DNA from: Pseudomonadota bacterium
Lineage (GTDB): Bacteria; Pseudomonadota; Gammaproteobacteria; Burkholderiales; Burkholderiaceae_E
NCBI GenBank assembly: GCA_963204785.1
Contig: CAUJHG010000045.1
Location: 1-36,184 of the forward strand
Direction of reading: 5' to 3'
Length of the DNA: 36,184 nt
Positions 7,488 through 15,962 of the stretch are shown piece after piece. A program made the translations under genes and the position numbers. The notes under the pieces were generated by a model. That model did not search any database. It had not been told where the DNA came from and saw nothing but the letters and a program-made list of their open reading frames with translations. The first letter of the stretch is position 1; every line of letters begins with the position of its first letter.

Positions 7488-8935
7488 ACGCGCCTGAACC
7501 GAGGCTGCCCGATGACGGCCTGATCGCAGTGGTCAAGCGCGATTGCCCGACCTGCGTGCTGACGGCGCCGGTGCTGGCGGAACTCGCCGCGCATGGCGGG
7601 CTCAGCGTCTACACCCAGGACGACCCCGCCTTCCCGGCAACGGTCGACCTGCGCATCGACGACAGCGCGCTGGACGTCTCGCATCGGCTGGGCATCGAGA
7701 TCGTCCCGACCCTGGTGCGCCTGGCCGGCGGGCGCGAGATCGACCGCACCCACGGCTGGGACCGCAGCGAGTGGGAGCGCGTGAGCGGAGTGGCCGGGCT
7801 CGGCGCCGGGCTGCCGGCCATGCGCCCGGGATGCGGCGCGCTGAACCAGGAGCCGCGTGCGCTCGAGGACCTGCGCATCCGTTTCGGGCAGACCGGGATG
7901 AACGCGCGCCGCGTCACCTTCGGTGACGACGAGGACGAGGTCGAGGCGATCTACGCGCGTGGCTGGACCGACGGCCTGCCGGTGGTGGCGCCGACCGAAC
8001 GGCGCGTGATGCGCATGCTGGCCGGCACCACGCGCGACCCGAAGGAGGTGCTGGGCCTGTGCCCGCCGAACCTGGTCGAGCTCACGGTCGAGAAGGTCGC
8101 GATCAACGCGGTGATGGCCGGCTGCAGGCCCGAGTACCTGCCGGTGGTGCTCGCCGCGGTCGAGGCGGCGCTCGATCCTGCCTTCTCGATGCACGGCGTG
8201 CTGGCCACGACGATGTTCGTCGGCCCGGTGGTGGTGGTCAACGGCCCGGTGCGCCGGCAGATCGGAATGAACGCCCTGGGCAACGCGCTGGGCCAGGGCA
8301 ACCGCGCGAACGCGACGATCGGCCGCGCGCTCCAGCTGGTGATCCGCAACGTGGGCGGCGGGCGTCCGCAGGAGGTGGATCGGGCGACGCTCGGCAATCC
8401 GGGCAAGTACACCTACTGCTTCGCCGAGGACGAGGAAGGCTCGGGCTGGGAGCCGCTGTCGACCGACTTCGGCGTGCCGCGCGGAGTGTCGGCAGTGACT
8501 GTCTTCGCCGGCTACGGGCTGCAGGGCATCGTCGACCAGAAGTCGCGCACGCCGGAGAGCCTGGCGCGCAACTTCGCCGAGTCGCTCAAGGCGCTGCACA
8601 GCGTGAAGCTGGCGCCGGCCTGCGACGCGATGCTCGTGGTCAGCCCCGAGCACGAACGCACCTTCCGCGAAGCCGGCTGGAGCAAGGATCGCCTGCGCGA
8701 CGAACTCCACCGGCTGTGCGAGGTGCCGGGCGAGGAGCTGGTGCGCGGAGCCAGGGGCATCGACGAAGGGCTGCCCGAGTCGGCGCGCGGGCGCACCCAC
8801 AACAAGTTCCGGCCGGGCGGGCTGCTGATCGTCCGCGCCGGCGGCAGCGCCGGGATGTTCTCCGGCATCATCGGGGGCTGGACCGGCGGCGGCTTCGCCG
8901 GCTCGGTCCCCGTCACCAGGGAGGTGAAATCGTGA
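7484..8935 (+). CDS. Thioredoxin-domain protein of the UGSC locus
   Basis: A 483-residue protein starting at GTG 7484, preceded by AAGGGGGGT. Residues 1 to about 110 look like a thioredoxin fold: a beta strand (LIAVVKR), the redox motif Cys21-Pro-Thr-Cys24, and a cis-Pro-like GIEIVPTLVRLAGG about 65 residues later. Residues 130-483 form a large second domain I cannot name, with conserved-looking blocks GWTDGLPVVAPT, EVLGLCPPNLVELTVEKVAINAVMAGC, a Gly/Asn-rich stretch around RQIGMNALGNALGQGNR, and a C-terminal Gly-rich segment. There is no signal peptide, so it is probably cytoplasmic. Its TGA overlaps the GTG of the UGSC selenoprotein gene, so the two are almost certainly co-translated. A plausible role is reductant or partner subunit for the Sec-containing neighbour; this is inference from context. 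Confidence 0.8.
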   Translation: MNAPEPRLPDDGLIAVVKRDCPTCVLTAPVLAELAAHGGLSVYTQDDPAFPATVDLRIDDSALDVSHRLGIEIVPTLVRLAGGREIDRTHGWDRSEWERVSGVAGLGAGLPAMRPGCGALNQEPRALEDLRIRFGQTGMNARRVTFGDDEDEVEAIYARGWTDGLPVVAPTERRVMRMLAGTTRDPKEVLGLCPPNLVELTVEKVAINAVMAGCRPEYLPVVLAAVEAALDPAFSMHGVLATTMFVGPVVVVNGPVRRQIGMNALGNALGQGNRANATIGRALQLVIRNVGGGRPQEVDRATLGNPGKYTYCFAEDEEGSGWEPLSTDFGVPRGVSAVTVFAGYGLQGIVDQKSRTPESLARNFAESLKALHSVKLAPACDAMLVVSPEHERTFREAGWSKDRLRDELHRLCEVPGEELVRGARGIDEGLPESARGRTHNKFRPGGLLIVRAGGSAGMFSGIIGGWTGGGFAGSVPVTREVKS

Positions 8936-9453
8936 CGATCGTCGTAATGGATCCCACCGCGGAGCGCAGCGCGGCCACGCGCGAGCGGCTGCAGCGGCCA
9001 CCCGGACTCGACGGCCTGACCGTCGGGCTGCTGGACATCTCCAAGCCGCGCGGGGACGTCTTCCTCGACCGGATCGCGTCGCTGCTGAGCGACCGCGGCA
9101 TCACGGTCAGGCGCTACATGAAGCCCACGGTCGCCAAGCCCGCTCCGCTGCCGCTGCGCCAGCAGATCGTCGGCGAGGTGGACCTGGTCATCGAAGGGCT
9201 GGCGGACTGAGGGTCCTGCACGTCGTGCTGTACGCATGACCTCGCGGATCTCGAATCCAACGGAATCCCTTCGGTGGGCGTGGCGACCACCGAGTTCATC
9301 GACGCGGCGCAGGTGCAGGCCAAGGCGCTCGGCACCGATCCGGCCTATGTGTTCGTCCCGCACCCCGTGCAGGACCGCACCGATGACGAATTGCGCCGGA
9401 TGGCCGACGAACACCTGGAGGCGATCCTCGCGCTCCTGGTGAAGGCCGGCTGA
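8932..9453 (+). CDS. UGSC-family selenoprotein, in-frame TGA = Sec93
   Basis: The frame begins at GTG 8932 (AGGGAGGTG upstream, overlapping the previous stop) and reaches a TGA at 9208-9210. It then stays open for 80 more codons to TGA 9451-9453. Read through, it is a 173-residue protein with ...EGLAD-U-GSCTSCCTHD, then LESNGIPSVGVATTEF, VFVPHP and an amphipathic C-terminal helix. U-G-S-C is the signature that names a family of (seleno)proteins in which the first position is Sec or Cys. Loss of everything after the TGA would remove all three Cys residues. The C-terminal half (GIPxV...PHP..D...ELRR) recalls the GrdB/PrdB selenoprotein reductases, suggesting a related fold (inference). Function is unknown; redox chemistry is likely from the Sec and the thioredoxin-domain partner. 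No sel genes lie in the window. A genuine stop at 9208 is the alternative. Confidence 0.82.
9208..9243 (+). promoter_or_regulatory. Recoded TGA with candidate bacterial SECIS hairpin
   Basis: The TGA (9208-9210) opens a potential stem: 9209-9215 pairs with 9238-9243 (6 bp with one bulged G). Inside it, GCAC (9218-9221) can pair with GTGC (9225-9228) around a GTC loop. An alternative fold gives a GT-starting 8-nt loop at 9222-9229. Bacterial SECIS elements are hairpins just 3' of the UGA with a G at the start of the apical loop. The UGA-to-loop distance here (11 nt) is on the short side, so the fit is imperfect. Confidence 0.45.
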
Positions 9454-10125
<672 letters not shown>

Positions 10126-10140
10126 GGCCGCCCGAAAGCC

Positions 10141-10926
10141 CTACTGGATCTTGGCCTTGGCCCGCAGTTCCTGCTGCAGCGCCTGTACCTTGCGGCGCTC
10201 GAGCTCCTGCTGGATCTGCGGCTTGACCTGCTCGAGCGGCGGCGCCTTGACGTCGCGCACGTCGTCCAGGCGGATCACGTGCCAGCCGAACTGCGTCTGC
10301 ACCGGGTTCTCGGTGAGCTTGCCCTTCTCGAGCGAGGCGAGCGCATCGGCGAAGGGCTTGACGAAGGTGCCGGGGACGTTCCAGTCGAGGTCGCCTCCGC
10401 TGGCTGCCGAGCCGGTGTCCTTGGACTGCTTGGCGAGATCCTCGAACTTCGCCCCTTTCCTGAGCTGATCGAGGATCTTGCGGGCCTCGTCTTCCTTCTC
10501 GACCAGGATGTGGCGGGCCTTGTACTCCTTCTCGCCGCCCTGCTTGGCGAGCTTGTCGTACTCCGCCTGGATGTCTGCGTCGGTGCTCGGATGCGCCTTG
10601 AGATGGTCGCGGATCAGCGCGCGGATCAGGATCTCCTGGCGCGCCTGGTCGAGCTGGCGCTGGACCTCGGCGTTGCGCGACAGACCCTTGCGCTCGGCCT
10701 CCTGGACGAAGAGCTCGCGCGCGATCAGCTCCTCGCGCACCGCGGCACGCAGTTCGGGAGAATCGGGACGGCCCTGCGCGGTCAGCGCGTGGACGAATTC
10801 GTCCACCTTCGCCGTCGGGATCGGCTTGTTGTTGACGACTGCGGCGTTCTGCGCCCAGGCGACCGAGGCCACGCCGAACAGGACGCCGGCAGCGATCGCG
10901 CGGGCGCGGACACGGGGGATGCTCAT
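10141..10926 (-). CDS. Periplasmic peptidylprolyl isomerase, parvulin type
   Basis: A 261-residue PpiC/PrsA/SurA-type folding factor. A Sec signal peptide (cleavage likely after AWA, near residue 25) is followed by an N-terminal chaperone-like helical region, a Lys/Glu-rich linker, and a parvulin domain at about 135-230. Domain landmarks are EYKARHILV, FEDLAKQSKDTGSAASGGDLDW, VKPFADALASLEKGKLTENPVQTQFGWHVIRLDD. The C-terminal helix is charged. These proteins isomerise Xaa-Pro bonds in envelope proteins. The start has GAGAGGA upstream. It lies 79 bp downstream of bolA on the same strand, so it could be the last gene of a yciB-bolA-ppi unit, an order common in Burkholderiales. Confidence 0.92.
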   Translation of the reverse strand: MSIPRVRARAIAAGVLFGVASVAWAQNAAVVNNKPIPTAKVDEFVHALTAQGRPDSPELRAAVREELIARELFVQEAERKGLSRNAEVQRQLDQARQEILIRALIRDHLKAHPSTDADIQAEYDKLAKQGGEKEYKARHILVEKEDEARKILDQLRKGAKFEDLAKQSKDTGSAASGGDLDWNVPGTFVKPFADALASLEKGKLTENPVQTQFGWHVIRLDDVRDVKAPPLEQVKPQIQQELERRKVQALQQELRAKAKIQ

Positions 10927-11005
10927 TGGGAAAATCCTCTCGAGGGTGGGGAAGGGGCTCTGAACGCCGTTGCCGCCGTTGCGCCTCGCCGTCAGCGGAT
11001 GCCGC

Positions 11006-11281
11006 TCACGAGGCCGCTTCGTCGGGCGTTCGCGCGTCGATCGACAGCGCGTGGATGCGATGCGGCATCCAGTCCCTCAAGGCATCATACACGAGGCGAT
11101 GCCGCGCCACGGTGCCCAGGCCTGTGAAGCGCGCCGACACCAGCCGCGCACGGAAATGACCGGCGCCATCCCGGGCGCCGGGGTGGCCGGCGTGCAGGTG
11201 GCTCTCGTCGTCGAGCTCCATCCGGGCATCCGGCAGGGCCGCCTCCAGGCGGGCGCGGATCTCGTCGAGCGTCGGGCGCAT
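11006..11281 (-). CDS. bolA: BolA family protein
   Basis: A 91-residue BolA-fold protein. The diagnostic stretches are DDESHLHAGHPGA and GHFRARLVSARFTGL, followed by VARHRLVYDAL, whose His is the usual iron-sulfur cluster ligand shared with monothiol glutaredoxins. BolA proteins take part in cluster trafficking and in stress-related morphology control. The ATG overlaps the yciB stop in the pattern TGATG and has GAGGAG just upstream, so translation is coupled to yciB. Confidence 0.93.
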   Translation of the reverse strand: MRPTLDEIRARLEAALPDARMELDDESHLHAGHPGARDGAGHFRARLVSARFTGLGTVARHRLVYDALRDWMPHRIHALSIDARTPDEAAS

Positions 11282-11814
11282 CAGTTCTCCTCGATCACGT
11301 GACGGCTGAACCAGAGCGCCTGGCCGATCACGAACAGCACGGTCAGCCCGAGCGAGCCGAACAGCTTGAAGTTCACCCACGCGTCGGTGGAGAAGCGGTA
11401 GGCGATCACGATGTTCAGCACGCCCAGGCTGGCGAAGAAGACGGTCCAGGCGAGATTCAGGCGATCCCAGATGGGCGGCGGCAGCGCGACCTGCCTGCCC
11501 ATCATCGCGGTGATCAGGTTGCGCCCGAACGCGTAGCGCGAGACCAGCAGCGCCACCGCGAACAGCCCGTAGAGGACCGTCGGCTTCCACTTGATGAAGG
11601 TCTCGTCGTGCAGCAGCAGGGTCATTCCGCCGAAGACGACGATGATCGCCAGGCTGACCCACTGCATGTTGTCCACCGGCCGCCCGCGCAGCTTCAGCCA
11701 GCCGATCTGGGCGATGCTGGCGACGATCGCCACGCCGGTGGCCAGGTAGATGTCGCCCATCTTGTAGGCGACGAAGAACAGGATGACCGGGAAGAGGTCG
11801 AAGAGGATTCGCAT
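11281..11814 (-). CDS. yciB: Inner-membrane septation protein YciB
   Basis: A 177-residue intracellular septation protein A (YciB/IspZ) with about five membrane helices. It matches the family from its first residues ([31 protein letters not shown]) to the C-terminal [23 protein letters not shown]. YciB helps envelope synthesis and cell division in gamma- and betaproteobacteria. The start at 11814 is followed by an unbroken family match. The ribosome binding site is weak (AAGAT). A TAAGAT at 11821-11826 on the minus strand could be a -10, which would give a very short leader. It is first in the yciB-bolA pair. Confidence 0.95.
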   Translation of the reverse strand: MRILFDLFPVILFFVAYKMGDIYLATGVAIVASIAQIGWLKLRGRPVDNMQWVSLAIIVVFGGMTLLLHDETFIKWKPTVLYGLFAVALLVSRYAFGRNLITAMMGRQVALPPPIWDRLNLAWTVFFASLGVLNIVIAYRFSTDAWVNFKLFGSLGLTVLFVIGQALWFSRHVIEEN

Positions 11815-11921
11815 GGTTCGATCTTAACCCGCGGCCTGGCCTGCTGCGTGCGGAACTGGTTACAATGAAAGGCTTTGCCCCGACGAGCACGGGCACCAGA
11901 CCGATAGACGGAGAGATCATC

Positions 11922-12050
11922 ATGGCCGAACGCACCCGCACCCGCCGCAACACCCTCGAGCGTCGGTGCCTGCCGAAGTCGCTCAAGCGCCTCTTCAAGG
12001 GCTCGCCGAGCCACATCTTCCGCATGCTGGAGAAGGTCAAGAAGGCCTGA
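11922..12050 (+). CDS. Small basic protein, unknown
   Basis: A 42-residue ORF beginning MAERTRTRRN, preceded by GGAGAG about 8 bp upstream. It has 14 Lys/Arg and only 3 Glu, one Cys (position 16), and a possible amphipathic helix at the end (PSHIFRMLEKVKKA). The frame is open for 19 codons further upstream, but the ATG at 11922 has the better initiation context. An AT-rich TACAAT at 11861-11866 could be a -10. I do not recognise the protein. Its charge suggests binding to RNA, DNA or ribosomes. It lies alone between oppositely oriented yciB and the SelO-like gene, and the transcript could instead be a small RNA. Confidence 0.5.
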   Translation: MAERTRTRRNTLERRCLPKSLKRLFKGSPSHIFRMLEKVKKA

Positions 12051-12148
12051 TTCCAGGATCTGGCCCCGGGGGCTGACCCGGTTGCGGACGCAGCGCGCGA
12101 GCCCTGCGTCGTACCGCGACCACGCGAGTGGTGCGCGATCTCGGGCGC

Positions 12149-13708
12149 TCAGTCGGGCTGAGCCGCTGCCGTTGCAGGGCCATCGAAGGGGCGGGCCAGC
12201 GCGCGCAGCAGGCGCCCGAGCGTTCCCGGCCCCTCGCCCGGATTCCCGCCGCGCCGATCCACCTCGGCGCGCACCGCGTCCTCGATGCGCGCCTCGCGCA
12301 GCGCCTCGCGCGGGTTCGCCTGCAGCATCTGCGCCGCCCTGAGCCGGTCGTCGCGGCCTTCCTCGCGCAGGCGCGCCCGATAACGCTCGACCCAGGCGTC
12401 GAAGGCCGCCGGCTCGACGCACAGCGCCCGGCAGGCCTGGTCGCCGGACGCATCGTCCGAGCGCACCTGCGCCAGCGCCTGGAAGAAGCCGGGAAAGTCG
12501 ATGTGCTGCTGGTGCAGCATCGCGAACAGCCCGTCCAGCAGTGCGCGGTCGCGCTCGCGCGCCTGCGCAAGGCCGAGCCGCAGCCGCAGCAGCCGTTCGA
12601 GCTCGTCGCCGAAGCTGCGCCGGAAGGGCGCCAGCGCCGCCTGTGCCTGGTCGATCGAACCGACCAGCGGCAGCATCGCCTGCCCGAACCGGTAACAGCA
12701 CCACTCGGCCGCGGCAGGCTGCGCGGCATAGGCCTGCGGCCCTGCGGCCGTGCCGGCGCCGGTGTGATCGGCGTCGTAGGCTTCGAGGAAGGAGGCCGAC
12801 GGCGCGGCCATCGTGAGCCCGAGCACCGACAGCGTCGAAGTGTCGATCGCGCCGTGGCAGAAGCCGGCCGCCTGCCAGGCGGCGACCAGCCGCGCGGTGC
12901 GCAGCCCCACCTCGCGCAGCAGCCCGGCGTAGGGGTGCGGCGCGTCGCGCAGCTCCGGGAACCAGGTCCGGATCACGTGGTCGGCGAGGACGCGCAGCGC
13001 GTCGTGCCTGCCGCAGTAGTACAGATGCTCGAAGTGCCCGAAGCGCACGAAGCCGGGGGCCAGGCGCAGCAGCGTCGCTGCGGGGCTGCAGTCGACATCG
13101 GAGCCGGGCGCATCGGATGCCGCCACCGCCAGCGCGCGGATGGTCGGGATGCCCAGCCCGGCGAGCGCCTCGGTGAACAGCATCTCGCGCAGCGCCGCGG
13201 CCAGGGAGAGCCGGCCGTCGCCGTCACCGGCAAAGGGAGTCGGACCCGCGCCCTCGAGCTGCAGCGCCCAGGGGCGCCCGGCGGCGTCGACCCCGTCGGC
13301 CAGCAGGAAGGCGCGCAGGTCGCCGAGCCGACCTGCCCAGGCGCGATCGCGGTGCCCGCCCCAGGGCGTGGCCAGCGCGAGCCCTCCAGGCAGTCCGGCC
13401 GCGCCGGCGAGCACTGCGAGAGCCTCGGGGCGGCCGAGCCCGGCGGGATCGATGCCGAGCGCCGCGGCGGCGCTCTCCGAGACCGCGACCAGGCGCGGAG
13501 CGGGCAGCGGCGTCGGGCTGACCGGCAGGCCCAGCGGGGCGCCGAGCCGCGCCCAGGCGTTGTCCGGGCGCAGCCGGGCGAACGGACCCGTCGACGCGGC
13601 TGCCGCCGGCGCGGGTGGGTCGGCGGGGGCGCCCGGATCCGGGCGCGAGCGCGCTCCGGAAGCGGGAGCCATGCCCGGGATGCGATTCAGGTCTGGCGAC
13701 GAGGGCAT
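12149..13708 (-). CDS. SelO/YdiU homologue, catalytically degenerate
   Basis: A 519-residue protein that aligns by eye with E. coli YdiU (SelO), a kinase-fold enzyme that transfers AMP to proteins. Preserved scaffold blocks are WAGRLGD, GAGPTPF, LGIPTIRAL, VRFGHFEHLYY, AAWQAAGFCHG, and the C-terminal FDAWVERYRARLR. The active site is not preserved. The nucleotide-binding Lys of LKGAG is Glu152. The NTDN catalytic/metal motif is Asp-Thr-Ser-Thr (289-292). The DYGP metal-binding motif is Ala-Ala-Pro-Ser (301-304). YSGHQFG is replaced by WGGHRDR. The C-terminal Cys motif (SCSS) is missing. An Ala/Pro-rich N-terminal extension of about 40 residues is added. The frame is intact, so this looks like a retained pseudoenzyme rather than a decaying gene. 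The exact start (13708, or Met13) is uncertain. Confidence 0.82.
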   Translation of the reverse strand: MPSSPDLNRIPGMAPASGARSRPDPGAPADPPAPAAAASTGPFARLRPDNAWARLGAPLGLPVSPTPLPAPRLVAVSESAAAALGIDPAGLGRPEALAVLAGAAGLPGGLALATPWGGHRDRAWAGRLGDLRAFLLADGVDAAGRPWALQLEGAGPTPFAGDGDGRLSLAAALREMLFTEALAGLGIPTIRALAVAASDAPGSDVDCSPAATLLRLAPGFVRFGHFEHLYYCGRHDALRVLADHVIRTWFPELRDAPHPYAGLLREVGLRTARLVAAWQAAGFCHGAIDTSTLSVLGLTMAAPSASFLEAYDADHTGAGTAAGPQAYAAQPAAAEWCCYRFGQAMLPLVGSIDQAQAALAPFRRSFGDELERLLRLRLGLAQARERDRALLDGLFAMLHQQHIDFPGFFQALAQVRSDDASGDQACRALCVEPAAFDAWVERYRARLREEGRDDRLRAAQMLQANPREALREARIEDAVRAEVDRRGGNPGEGPGTLGRLLRALARPFDGPATAAAQPD

Positions 13709-13743
13709 CGGCGCGACCGGAGGCGGGTGAGCTTCATCGCGAC

Positions 13744-13749
13744 ATTCTA
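13744..13749 (-). promoter_or_regulatory. Candidate -10 element of the SelO-like gene
   Basis: The minus strand reads TAGAAT about 36 bp upstream of the chosen start. No -35 match was found at the usual distance. Confidence 0.3.
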
Positions 13750-13861
13750 AGCAGGACTGCCGCTGCCTCCCTTACAGCAGGGCTGGCGCTGCCCCCCTTG
13801 TCGCAGCGCGGCGCGACCCGACGGGGTTTCCCCCCGGGCCGCGGCCCCGGCCGCGCTCGGC

Positions 13862-13890
13862 TTGACGCGCGCGCCCGCAGGACCGACCAT
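13862..13890 (+). promoter_or_regulatory. Candidate promoter of the acyl-CoA synthetase gene
   Basis: TTGACG (13862-13867, five of six consensus positions) is followed after 17 bp by GACCAT (13885-13890, a weak -10). Transcription would start about 30 bp before the ATG at 13929. Confidence 0.35.
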
Positions 13891-13928
13891 CGCGCCTCGT
13901 CGGAACAATCACCTCGGGGAGCCAGGAA

Positions 13929-15572
13929 ATGCAAGGCCTGATGATGGACATGCCGCTGCTGATCTCGTCGATCCTGCAGCACGCGGCACGTCACCACGGT
14001 ACGACCGAGATCGTCTCTCGCCGGGTCGAAGGCGACATCCACCGCTACACTTACACGGAGTGCCACGACCGGGCGAAGAAGCTCGCGTCCGCGCTGAGCA
14101 GGGCCGGCGTCGGCGTCGGCGACCGGATCGCGACGCTGGCCTGGAACGGCTATCGCCATGTCGAGCTCTACTACGGCATCGGTGGCATGGGTGCAGTGGT
14201 GCACACGATCAACCCGCGCCTGCACCCCGATCAGATCGCGTGGATCATCGATCACGCGGGCGACCAGCACCTCGCCTTCGACCTCAGCTTCCTGCCGATC
14301 GTCGAGGCGATCGCCGCGAAGTGCCCGAAGGTCAGGAGCTGGATCGCCCTGTGCGACGCCGACCGCCAGCCGGTCTCCGACAAGGTGCCCAACCTGGTCA
14401 ACTACGAGACCTTCCTGGCCGGCGGCGCCGACGACTACCGCTGGCCCGAGCTGGACGAGCGCACCGCGGTCGGGCTGTGCTACACCTCGGGGACCACCGG
14501 CAACCCCAAGGGGGCGCTGTACTCGCACCGCTCGAGCGTGCTGCACGCCTACGGTGCCGCGCTTCCCGATGCGATGGGCGCCTCGGCGCGCGACGTGATC
14601 CTGCCGGTGGTGCCGATGTTCCACGTCAACGCCTGGGGGCTGCCCTTCATCTGCCCGCTGGTCGGGGCCAAGATGGTGCTGCCGGGCGCGCTCATGGACG
14701 GGAAGTCGCTGTACGAGCTGTTCGAGGGCGAGGGCGTCACCTACTCGGCGGGGGTCCCGACGGTGTGGCTTGGCCTGCTGCAGCACGTGCAGTCCAACGG
14801 GCTGAAGTTCTCCACGTTCAGGCGCACCGTGATCGGCGGCTCGGCCTGCCCGCCGGCGATGATCCGCACCTTCAACGACGAGTTCGGCGTCGAAGTGATC
14901 CACGCCTGGGGAATGACCGAACTCTCGCCGCTGGGCTCGCTGTCGAAGCTGCAGAACAAGCACATGGGCCTGTCGCAGGCCGAGCAGCAGAAGATCCTCG
15001 AGAAGCAGGGCCACGTGATCTTCGGCATCGACCTGAAGATCGTCGACGACGCCGGCAAGGACCTGCCCTGGGACGGCAGGACCTACGGCAACCTGCTGGC
15101 GCGCGGCCCGTGGGTGATGCGCGAGTACTTCCGCGGCGAGGGCGGCGATCCGCTGATGTACGACGCGGACGGCCGCGGCTGGTTCCCGACCGGCGACGTC
15201 GCCACGATCGACGCCGACGGCTACATGCAGATCACCGACCGCAGCAAGGACGTGATCAAGTCCGGCGGCGAGTGGATCAGCTCGATCGACCTGGAGAACC
15301 TCGCGATGGCGCACCCGGCGGTGGCCAACGCTGCGGTGATCGGGGTCGCGCACCCGAAGTGGGACGAGCGCCCGCTGCTGGTGGTCGTGAAGAAGCCCGG
15401 TGCCGAGGTGAGCCGCGAGGAGCTGATCGCCTTCTACGAAGGGAAGATCGCGAAGTGGTGGACGCCGGACGACGTCCAGTTCGTCGATTCGCTGCCGCTG
15501 GGCGCCACCGGGAAGATCCTGAAGACGAAGCTGCGCGAGCAGTTCACCGACTATCGGCTGCCCGGCGCCTGA
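13929..15572 (+). CDS. Medium/long-chain acyl-CoA synthetase (AlkK-like)
   Basis: A 547-residue ANL-superfamily ligase that activates a fatty acid to acyl-AMP and then acyl-CoA. The P-loop [11 protein letters not shown], the [10 protein letters not shown] acyl-binding region, the AWGMTELSP adenine loop, the GWFPTGDVA hinge region with [15 protein letters not shown], and the C-terminal catalytic Lys in [13 protein letters not shown] are all present. [10 protein letters not shown] and the overall length resemble AlkK, the medium-chain enzyme of Pseudomonas alkane degradation. Actual chain length is not readable from the sequence. A ribosome-binding AGGA lies before the ATG. The gene stands alone and its last 29 bp overlap the convergent arsR gene. 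Confidence 0.93.
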   Translation: MQGLMMDMPLLISSILQHAARHHGTTEIVSRRVEGDIHRYTYTECHDRAKKLASALSRAGVGVGDRIATLAWNGYRHVELYYGIGGMGAVVHTINPRLHPDQIAWIIDHAGDQHLAFDLSFLPIVEAIAAKCPKVRSWIALCDADRQPVSDKVPNLVNYETFLAGGADDYRWPELDERTAVGLCYTSGTTGNPKGALYSHRSSVLHAYGAALPDAMGASARDVILPVVPMFHVNAWGLPFICPLVGAKMVLPGALMDGKSLYELFEGEGVTYSAGVPTVWLGLLQHVQSNGLKFSTFRRTVIGGSACPPAMIRTFNDEFGVEVIHAWGMTELSPLGSLSKLQNKHMGLSQAEQQKILEKQGHVIFGIDLKIVDDAGKDLPWDGRTYGNLLARGPWVMREYFRGEGGDPLMYDADGRGWFPTGDVATIDADGYMQITDRSKDVIKSGGEWISSIDLENLAMAHPAVANAAVIGVAHPKWDERPLLVVVKKPGAEVSREELIAFYEGKIAKWWTPDDVQFVDSLPLGATGKILKTKLREQFTDYRLPGA

Positions 15573-15924
15573 GGCGCGTCGCAGGGCGCGGGCGCACGGC
15601 CATCGCGGTGAGCAGCCCGCGAAGCTGCGCCCCGCTGGCCAGGCGCCGGCCGACCTGGCCGCACACCAGGTCGCACAGTTCGTAGACCTCGGGGTCCGCG
15701 AAGCGATACCAGGCGGTGGTGCCCTGCGCCTCGCGCTCGACCAGCCCGGCCTCCATCAGCACCGACAGGTGCTTGGAGACGTTGGCCTGTGAGCAGCCCA
15801 GCCGCTGGGTGATCTGGCCGACGTTCATCGGCTCCTCGCGCAGGGAGTCGAGGATCTTCAGGCGCAGCGGCTCCGAGAGGGCGCGGAAGTAGCGCGCCAG
15901 CGCTTCCAGTACCTGATCGTCCAC
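15544..15924 (-). CDS. ArsR-family repressor with candidate thiol sensor
   Basis: A 126-residue winged-helix repressor. The frame is open from GTG 15936, but GTG 15924 has GAGG correctly spaced and gives the usual start (MDDQVLEALARYFRALSEPLRLKIL). The recognition helix is LGCSQANVSKHLSVL and the wing contains EREAQGTTAWYRFAD. Cys44 (in the recognition-helix region), Cys84 and Cys88 (ELCDLVC) are candidate ligands for metal or for thiol/persulfide sensing. The ELCxLVC motif in alpha5 recurs, as far as I recall, in betaproteobacterial ArsR proteins. It diverges from the RND operon across a 150-bp AT-rich region, so it very likely represses that operon and itself. The inducer is unknown. Its 3' end overlaps the end of the acyl-CoA synthetase gene. 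Confidence 0.88.
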   Translation of the reverse strand: MDDQVLEALARYFRALSEPLRLKILDSLREEPMNVGQITQRLGCSQANVSKHLSVLMEAGLVEREAQGTTAWYRFADPEVYELCDLVCGQVGRRLASGAQLRGLLTAMAVRPRPATRLRRRAADSR

Positions 15925-15962
15925 TCCAAACCTCACTTGCTGTGCGTCGGCGAGAGTGCCTG

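Noticed and set aside
9208..9210. Reading the TGA simply as the end of a 92-residue protein
   Set aside because: The downstream frame keeps protein-like composition, gives the UGSC motif, and ends at a stop followed by a hairpin. A single-base error (TGC/TGT to TGA) cannot be excluded from one sequence, but the family is known to carry Sec here.
12149..13708. A link between the SelO-like gene and the nearby selenoprotein
   Set aside because: Bacterial SelO proteins carry Cys, not Sec, and this one lacks even that residue. The two genes are 2.7 kb apart in different units. The shared 'Sel' name is coincidental.
13688..13735. A 16-codon ORF (MKLTRLRSRRCPRRQT) overlapping the start of the SelO-like gene, minus strand
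   Set aside because: It has no ribosome binding site, consists almost wholly of Arg/Thr codons expected from the local GC composition, and its ATG coincides with the predicted transcription start.
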